From the NCBI GenBank assembly GCA_002430605.1, contig DJBY01000127.1, forward strand, positions 1 through 6,804: DNA of 6,804 nt. The letters run 5' to 3'. The DNA comes from Opitutia bacterium UBA5964. GTDB lineage: Bacteria > Verrucomicrobiota > Verrucomicrobiia > Opitutales > Coraliomargaritaceae. Positions 1 to 5,722 of this stretch are shown here, one piece after another. The notes below the pieces were generated by a model. It was not told where the DNA came from, searched no databases, and saw nothing but the letters and a program-made list of their open reading frames with translations. Numbering within the stretch: position 1 is the stretch's first letter; every line of letters begins with the position of its first letter. Both the position numbers and the translations under genes were made by a program.

Positions 1-375
1 TGCTTCGCCATGCTCACCCTCGGCGGCACATTTTGCGCAGCGATTTTCAGCCTAATTTTCACCGACTGGGGAATGCTCGAAGTCAGCGCCTCGCAATGGC
101 AAGCGCTGCTCTACCTAGGCTGCATCGCCTCCGGCCTCGGCTTCTTTCTCTGGAATAAAGGCGCGGCCCGCAGCAATCCCGGCACCCTCGCCGCATTTAA
201 TAACGCGGTCGTCCCCCTTGCCGTGCTCAGCTCTCTGTTTGTATTCGGAGAGATCGAGAACACGAGCACCGAGACCCTCGTGCGCCTAGTCATTGGTGCA
301 GCACTCATCGCAGGCGCTGTGCTACTCGGGCAACGACGTAGGTCTGCAGGAGATGGCGCAGCAAAAGAAAGGTGA
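1..375 (+). CDS. EamA/DMT-family membrane transporter, C-terminal part (5' end outside window)
   Basis: The reading frame is open from the first base, so the visible 124 residues are the C-terminal part of a longer protein; the ATG at 10 is probably an internal Met. Four hydrophobic segments can be seen, at about residues 2-21, 37-56, 67-84 and 96-113 of the fragment. The stretch GLGFFLWNKGAARSNPG, followed by an Asn/Val/Pro-rich helix that ends in FVFGE, is typical of the second EamA repeat of drug/metabolite-type transporters. The protein ends in a short basic, cytoplasmic-type tail (GQRRR onwards). Family members are inner-membrane exporters of about 280-310 residues with ten helices, so this would be roughly the last four. 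The substrate cannot be told. It is separated from the next gene by 99 bp and no rho-independent terminator is evident. The family call is secure; the specificity is unknown. Confidence 0.85.
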   Translation, partial: CFAMLTLGGTFCAAIFSLIFTDWGMLEVSASQWQALLYLGCIASGLGFFLWNKGAARSNPGTLAAFNNAVVPLAVLSSLFVFGEIENTSTETLVRLVIGAALIAGAVLLGQRRRSAGDGAAKER

Positions 376-409
376 ACTAATAGCTTTTAAGGATAACTTG
401 CGCAAATAC

Positions 410-441
410 CCTAAATTTGTGAAACTTATCTGAAATTTAGG
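410..441. repeat. Perfect 9-bp inverted repeat upstream of the YHYH-sulfatase gene
   Basis: The arms cctaaattt (410-418) and aaatttagg (433-441) are exact reverse complements separated by 14 bases. They lie 33 bp before the ATG at 475. The stem is AT-rich and has no following T-tract, so it is unlikely to be a terminator. It could be an operator for a dimeric regulator or simply an AT-rich coincidence. The arm aaatttagg recurs at 5703-5711 in front of leuB. Confidence 0.4.
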
Positions 442-474
442 AGATATACAGTTATCGCTTTAGTTCAAACTGCC

Positions 475-3400
475 ATGTTCCCCAAACGCCTGCACCTCTT
501 CCTGCTTGTACTGACTGTTTCCTCACTCGCGGCAGAGCCTCTGCTCAGCTCATGGCATACACTCAATTCTGGTCAATACGCACGCATCTACCAAACGACT
601 GCGGACCAGATTGCGCTCAATGCGGTCACCACCTGGATTCATCCAAACAATGGCTCAGGCCAAACTGAACCTACCTACGCAGGCGTCCACGAAATCACCT
701 ACACTAGCAGCGATGTCTACATCCGCACGTCCGGCCTGGGCTTTCACGTTATGGGCCCTTGGTACGGCAATGAAGACAAGACCAACCTCTTTGTTAATTA
801 TCCTGGCAATTCATCGGCAATCTACCGCTTTCCGCTAGACCCTGGAATGGTCCCTGTGAGTAAAACCCGAACCGGAGGCGGCTCGATCGGATACTTTGTC
901 GATGGCATTGCCATGTTTGATAGCCGCGATGCCTTTTCTTATAGCACTGCAAATAATGCCGATGCTCGACCTAACACAGCTTTTAATGGTGACGGCATCT
1001 GGAATCGCGATGCCTACATTAACGAATCCGTCACCTTCGATTCGGCCAATGCTCACCAAGCAGGCGAAAATCACCACTACCATGCAAATCCTCCGGGACT
1101 TCGTAGCTTACTTGGCGACAGTGTCGATTACGCTCTGGTAACCAACACCTACTCTGAAAACTTCAATGGCCAACACTCTCCCATCATCGGCTGGGTTCGG
1201 GACGGCTATCCGCTCTATGGCCCGTATGGCTACGACGACCCGGACGACCCGACTAGCAGCGTTCGACGCATGACCTCAGGCTACACCAGCCGCGACGGAT
1301 CGAACGGAACGACCAACCTCAACAACACAGGCCGCACCTCGCTGCCAAGTTGGGCCGCAGCAGTTCAAGGTATCAATGCCGTACTCACTGCCGGCCAATA
1401 TGGCCCCGCGATTAACGCAACGTATCCGCTTGGACACTATATCGAGGACTATGATTACCTCGGCAACCTCGGGTTTACACTAGGCACTCATTTCGATCTT
1501 GATGAGCATAATGGCCGTTTCTGCAAGACTCCCGAATATCCCGATGGCACCTATGCATATTTCGTATCCATCGATGCTGTTGGCACCCCGAAATACCCCT
1601 ACAATATCGGTCGTACTTTCTACGGAAACCCCACAGGCACGAATGTAAACACCCTCCCCGCCACGGCCGAGATATACTTCGAAGGTGGCCCCGAAGCTAG
1701 ACTAGCAATAGACAGCCTTGCAGTCGGACCCATCGCTGGCGATGTCACGCTGACTTGGAGTGGCCCAGAAGGTGGCACCTATCTCATCGAGCGCAGTGCC
1801 GACCTTGAAGAATGGAAGATGCTTACCGACACGGCAGAAAACGAACTGGGCTCACTCGGATCGACCCCCGATTCAGCCCGTGCGCTCGACGAAGTAAAAC
1901 AATTCTACCGCGCAAGCCTCACCACCATCGAACCTTTTGACGACAATGGCTTTGAATACGAGGCAATCGCTTTCTCAGAATTCACTGCCAGCTTCTCGCC
2001 GCTCCCACCGCTCGATGAAATCAACAGCATTACTGTCGGCGGTATCACTGCAACGATCCTCAGCTACGATGCCGCAACTGGAACGCTACAGTTGGACTTT
2101 GATGAGGACACACTCACACCGGGCTCATCTCAGACCGCAGAACTAAACTATACACCTTCTGGTGGATCCGCTACTGTAGTCAGCTCGACGAATACCCATA
2201 ATGTGGCTCCACTACGTAATATACTCTTAGTAATTCTAGATGACTGGGCCATCGATTCCAGCCCGGTCGATAACAATGCAACTTTAAACCCAGGCACCAC
2301 ATTTGCGCCGATGCCAACCCTAGAAGCGCTCGCCGACCGCGGTCTACGATTCACTAATGCATACGCACAATCCGTCTGCTCACCCACACGTGCCACCATC
2401 CTGACCGGTCGCTATGGCTTTCGTCACGGTGTAGGCGATCCTTCCACTCCGGCGCTCCCTTCTAGCGAGCTCGCACTCCCTGAAATCTTCACAGCTGAAA
2501 CCTCTCCTTATAAACTCGCCACCTTCGGAAAATGGCACCTTGGCGGTGGCAACACCGGCCCTGCAGTTTTAGGTGGTTGGACGCATTTCGCAGGCATACT
2601 TGGAGGCGGTGTCACGAATTATACCGACTGGAGCAAAACGGTAAGCACCGCGACTATCCCAAATAACACCATCAATAATTTCGCGACGTATAGCACGACC
2701 GACCAGGTCAACGAAGCAGTCTCCTTCATCAACAGCAATCCAAACGATCCGTGGTTTATCTGGTTGGCCTTTAACGCCCCTCACACACCTTTCCATAACC
2801 CACCAAGTAATCTTCACGATTACCCAACCTATGCCACTGACGTCGATGGAAACGTTGCAGGCACAGATCGTCGCGGTGCTTACGAAGCTGCCCTACAAGC
2901 ACTCGACACCGAACTCGGACGCCTGTTCGCGACTGTCGACCTCGACAACACCAACATTATCCTCATCGGCGACAACGGCACACCTGGTGCCGTCGTCCAA
3001 GCCCCATACAGCACCGACCACGCCAAAGGCTCACTCTACGAAGGTGGTGTCCACGTGCCGCTCATTATGGCCGGCCCTGATGTCACTCGCACTGGCCTCA
3101 GCAACAAACTCGTTCACTGCGTAGACCTCTTCTCGACCATTCTTGAGCTCGCAGATATCGACGTAGCCAGTGCCACTGCAGCCGTGGACACCATCGATTC
3201 TGAGAGTCTACTCCCTATTCTTAATGGTCAAGATTCCGTAGAACGTTGCGTTGTCTCCGAGCGCTTCAACAGCGCCACAAATAACAATGGGCGCTCCATC
3301 CGCTCTGACGATTATCCTGACTATAGGCTCATCATATTCGGCGACCCAACAGACCCAAGCGACACTTCAACCTATGAGATGTATCATGTAGTTGACGATG

Positions 3401-3795
3401 TGAACCAACAAGTTCCACTCACTATTCCCGCAGTGCTCGGCGATGCACATTATTACGCTTATAATGCACTCATTGGGAAAGACGTCGACCTCGGTCCAAC
3501 TGCAATCGTCGTCTCAGGCGACACTCTCTACCTACATCTCGAAGAAACCACGGGTTCATCCAGCGCTCCTCTAAATCAGAATGTCGATCCGACATCCATC
3601 GTTGTCGATGGCGTCACAGCTACCTATGTTAATCGCGTCGATCAAACCGATACCGACAATCGCTATTGGGTCAAATGCACACTTCCAGATACGACCAGCG
3701 CTCCCTATACGACTGCAACCGTGACCTTTACAAACCTTCCGGCTGGCGATGCGACCCGAGTCTTTGTCACCACAGAAATCTTCGTTGCACCTTAA
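475..3795 (+). CDS. Secreted YHYH-domain / type I sulfatase fusion protein
   Basis: Predicted 1106-residue exported protein. Residues 1-20 form a Sec signal peptide (basic KR, a Leu-rich core, probable cleavage after SLAA). About 40-400 matches the YHYH family (Pfam PF14240): HHYHANP at 200-206, the segment IIGWVRDGYPLYGPYG at 237-252, and a closing CKTPEYPDGTYAYF at 350-363. Residues 408-480 hold a beta-type module with TYLIERSADLEEW, and 490-575 an Ig-like module. About 580-985 is an alkaline-phosphatase-superfamily sulfatase. It has metal-binding D589/D590, the formylglycine motif CSPTR at 635-639, K686 and H688 in GKWHLG, H770 in APHTP, D833/N834 in GDNG and K851. YEMYHVVDD (967-975) resembles the usual sulfatase C-subdomain ending. 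A second Ig-like module closes the protein, and no sorting or anchor signal is seen. The family normally hydrolyses sulfate esters after Cys is oxidised to formylglycine; the substrate here, perhaps an algal sulfated glycan, is inferred. No Shine-Dalgarno precedes the ATG, but no better in-frame start exists and this one gives a clean signal peptide. Sulfatases are usually about 450-600 residues, so this is roughly twice the normal size. YHYH has no established biochemical role. Confidence 0.9.
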   Translation: MFPKRLHLFLLVLTVSSLAAEPLLSSWHTLNSGQYARIYQTTADQIALNAVTTWIHPNNGSGQTEPTYAGVHEITYTSSDVYIRTSGLGFHVMGPWYGNEDKTNLFVNYPGNSSAIYRFPLDPGMVPVSKTRTGGGSIGYFVDGIAMFDSRDAFSYSTANNADARPNTAFNGDGIWNRDAYINESVTFDSANAHQAGENHHYHANPPGLRSLLGDSVDYALVTNTYSENFNGQHSPIIGWVRDGYPLYGPYGYDDPDDPTSSVRRMTSGYTSRDGSNGTTNLNNTGRTSLPSWAAAVQGINAVLTAGQYGPAINATYPLGHYIEDYDYLGNLGFTLGTHFDLDEHNGRFCKTPEYPDGTYAYFVSIDAVGTPKYPYNIGRTFYGNPTGTNVNTLPATAEIYFEGGPEARLAIDSLAVGPIAGDVTLTWSGPEGGTYLIERSADLEEWKMLTDTAENELGSLGSTPDSARALDEVKQFYRASLTTIEPFDDNGFEYEAIAFSEFTASFSPLPPLDEINSITVGGITATILSYDAATGTLQLDFDEDTLTPGSSQTAELNYTPSGGSATVVSSTNTHNVAPLRNILLVILDDWAIDSSPVDNNATLNPGTTFAPMPTLEALADRGLRFTNAYAQSVCSPTRATILTGRYGFRHGVGDPSTPALPSSELALPEIFTAETSPYKLATFGKWHLGGGNTGPAVLGGWTHFAGILGGGVTNYTDWSKTVSTATIPNNTINNFATYSTTDQVNEAVSFINSNPNDPWFIWLAFNAPHTPFHNPPSNLHDYPTYATDVDGNVAGTDRRGAYEAALQALDTELGRLFATVDLDNTNIILIGDNGTPGAVVQAPYSTDHAKGSLYEGGVHVPLIMAGPDVTRTGLSNKLVHCVDLFSTILELADIDVASATAAVDTIDSESLLPILNGQDSVERCVVSERFNSATNNNGRSIRSDDYPDYRLIIFGDPTDPSDTSTYEMYHVVDDVNQQVPLTIPAVLGDAHYYAYNALIGKDVDLGPTAIVVSGDTLYLHLEETTGSSSAPLNQNVDPTSIVVDGVTATYVNRVDQTDTDNRYWVKCTLPDTTSAPYTTATVTFTNLPAGDATRVFVTTEIFVAP

Positions 3796-3831
3796 TAGAC
3801 ATCGAATACGATCATTTCGTCTCTCACTGCA

Positions 3832-5583
3832 ATGTCGACACCCCTCAATAAAACCATCGGTTTAATTGTATCCATAATTACGATACTGTTTGTATCAAGT
3901 GCACGCGCAGGTAGCCTAGGAATCTCGCTCCAGCACACTGTAATAGGCAAGCCGCTCATCCTCGATTCTCTGCGTTATGAAACATCGGCCAAGGAGACCT
4001 TTTCAATTTCTCGGCTCAGCTATCTACTCAGTGATTTCGAACTACAGAGCATCGCAGGTGATTGGCTAACACTGCCAAACTCGATCCAATGGATCGACGC
4101 GAAAAAACACCGCACACAAATACTACTGGATTCAATTCCCGAAGGAGGCTTTAAGGCGATACGGTTTAATCTCGGATTGAGCGAAGTAGTTAACCACAGC
4201 GACCCGAATCTTTATGCCGCCAAGCATCCGCTCAACCCGAGCCTCAACAATCTTCATTGGAACTGGCAGACGGGCTACATCTTCCTCGCTCTCGAAGGCA
4301 CCTACCGCCAGTCCAATGGTCAACTTTCCGGCTACGTCTATCACTTCGCTAATGATCCGCAGCGCACCACGATCACCCTCACACTACCAAAGAATATAAC
4401 CGCCAATGCCGCACTCGACATCGATTTTGATATCGCCGCGTTGCTCAATGCGCCAGTGCCCATCTCCTTTTCAAAAGACGGAGCTTCAACGCATTCCCGC
4501 GAAGATGATCCGATCCCTCAGGCATTAAAAAGGAATCTCCCTGGGGCCTTTCAAATCAAGCGTATCCGCACCACAGCTCCAATAGAAGCCGACGCACGCC
4601 CTCAGCCCATTGATCTGCCAGCTGCACCGACTCCCTACCCCTTCAAACTAAGCAGTCGCCTCCCCATTCCATCACTACCACTCGACAATCCCCTCATCGT
4701 CGAACGCATCGAACTTGGCCGGCGACTTTTTCACGACTCTCAACTCTCGATTGATAACACCATCGCCTGCGCCTCCTGCCACCAAGAAAGTCACGCACTC
4801 TCGGATCCAGCCGCGACGAGTGCTGGTGTAAACGGCCAGTTCAGCCGTCGCCACTCCATGCCACTATTTAACCTGGCATGGAAAGACTCTTTTTTCTGGG
4901 ATGGCCGCGCGCACTCACTGCGCGAGCAAGCCCTAATACCGATCGAAGATCCCAGAGAAATGGGCGAGTCTCTAGACCATGTCATCGAAAAACTCACTGC
5001 TGACGCGGACTACCCCACACTCTTCAGCAACGCCTTTGGCTCTGGTGCGATCACTCCGCAGAATATCGGCTTAGCAATTGAAAACTTTCTCCTCAGTCTC
5101 ACATCCTACGATTCCAAGTTCGATCAGGCAATGAGCGGCAAAGCCCAGCTCAACTCCAGCGAACAACGTGGCCTCGAGCTCTTTATGACCGAATTTGAGC
5201 CACGCTCCCGCCAATATGGCGCGGATTGCTTCCACTGCCATGGGGGCGCCTTGTTGACTGATAACCGTTTTCACGACAACGGCCTCGAAGCCACCAGTGA
5301 TCTAGGCCTTTTCGAAGTCACTCGAAATCCGATGGATGCGAACAGGTTTTTCACACCTTCATTGCGCAACATTGCTCTGACTGCGCCCTACATGCACGAC
5401 GGTCGATTTCAAACCCTGGAGGAAGTTGTCGAGCATTACAGCAGCGGAGTCACATCACGAGTGACTCTCGACCCGAATTTAGCAAAACATCCAACAGCCG
5501 GATTACAACTCTCGGCACAGGACAAAACCGCTCTAGTCGACTTCCTGAAAACACTGAGCGACCCACGGTTCATACAGAACTAA
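3832..5583 (+). CDS. Secreted MbnP-like copper-binding domain fused to MauG/MbnH-like di-haem cytochrome c
   Basis: Predicted 583-residue exported protein. Residues 1-26 form a Sec signal peptide ending in SARA. Residues 28 to about 215 look like MbnP: ISLQHTVIGKPLILDSLRY, then ISRLSYLLSDFEL, and the hallmark HWNWQTGYIFLALEG at 142-156. This half has Trp 78, 87, 143 and 145 and His 35, 93, 122, 132, 142 and 171. A Pro-rich linker (about 225-285) leads to a di-haem peroxidase-type domain (286-583). Its haem motifs are CASCH (313-317) and CFHCH (466-470). FWDGR carries W356, 39 residues after the first haem His, as in Pseudomonas CcpA (H55 to W94). Q366, P370 and E376 keep the family spacing (+10, +14, +20). 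In PYMHDGRFQTLEEVVEHYSSG, Y536 lies 14 residues after H522, where CcpA has its Met ligand, which is the MauG/MbnH signature. MbnH oxidises a Trp of MbnP to kynurenine, creating part of a copper site; both steps would occur in the periplasm. The gene lies 36 bp after the sulfatase gene, so an operon is likely. No Shine-Dalgarno is visible. A plain cytochrome c peroxidase is less likely because of the MbnP half and the Tyr. Confidence 0.87.
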   Translation: MSTPLNKTIGLIVSIITILFVSSARAGSLGISLQHTVIGKPLILDSLRYETSAKETFSISRLSYLLSDFELQSIAGDWLTLPNSIQWIDAKKHRTQILLDSIPEGGFKAIRFNLGLSEVVNHSDPNLYAAKHPLNPSLNNLHWNWQTGYIFLALEGTYRQSNGQLSGYVYHFANDPQRTTITLTLPKNITANAALDIDFDIAALLNAPVPISFSKDGASTHSREDDPIPQALKRNLPGAFQIKRIRTTAPIEADARPQPIDLPAAPTPYPFKLSSRLPIPSLPLDNPLIVERIELGRRLFHDSQLSIDNTIACASCHQESHALSDPAATSAGVNGQFSRRHSMPLFNLAWKDSFFWDGRAHSLREQALIPIEDPREMGESLDHVIEKLTADADYPTLFSNAFGSGAITPQNIGLAIENFLLSLTSYDSKFDQAMSGKAQLNSSEQRGLELFMTEFEPRSRQYGADCFHCHGGALLTDNRFHDNGLEATSDLGLFEVTRNPMDANRFFTPSLRNIALTAPYMHDGRFQTLEEVVEHYSSGVTSRVTLDPNLAKHPTAGLQLSAQDKTALVDFLKTLSDPRFIQN

Positions 5584-5702
5584 GATCGAGGTCTACACAC
5601 GACTCAGGCGCCAATTCAAACCAATGCTTGATGCTCAATAGGGTAAGTGGCCCGAAAAGGCTTGAAGCCAGAGAGTTGCAGGACAAATTACTCCGCTTTT
5701 CC

Positions 5703-5711
5703 AAATTTAGG
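5703..5711 (+). repeat. Third copy of the aaatttagg motif, upstream of leuB
   Basis: This is an exact copy of the right arm of the inverted repeat at 410-441, ending 11 bp before the leuB ATG. No matching inverted partner is seen beside it. By chance, a given 9-mer would be expected about 0.05 times on both strands of a window this size, somewhat more often in AT-rich spacers. It may be a regulatory half-site or a coincidence. The rest of the 5584-5722 spacer shows no RNA gene, convincing promoter or terminator. Confidence 0.3.
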
Positions 5712-5722
5712 CAGCTTTTTAT

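Noticed and set aside
439..444. aggaga as the ribosome binding site of the YHYH-sulfatase gene
   Set aside because: It lies about 30 bases from the ATG at 475, and no in-frame alternative start lies at a suitable distance.
417..450. Possible sigma-70 promoter (TTGTGA at 417-422 and TATACA at 445-450)
   Set aside because: The spacer would be 22 bp, too long for a normal promoter, and no better-spaced pair was found; not supportable by eye.
2569..2817. 82-codon antisense frame within the sulfatase gene
   Set aside because: It lies within the catalytic domain of a well-supported gene and has no ribosome site or recognisable motif; chance.
3832..5583. Simple cytochrome c peroxidase annotation for the di-haem gene
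   Set aside because: The first 215 residues are unrelated to peroxidases and look like MbnP, and the C-terminal haem ligand position carries Tyr (Y536) as in MauG/MbnH rather than Met.
5659..5669. Small hairpin ggct-tga-agcc as a terminator for the MbnP-MbnH gene
   Set aside because: The stem is only 4 bp and is followed by agagagttg rather than a T-run; it does not meet the form of a rho-independent terminator.
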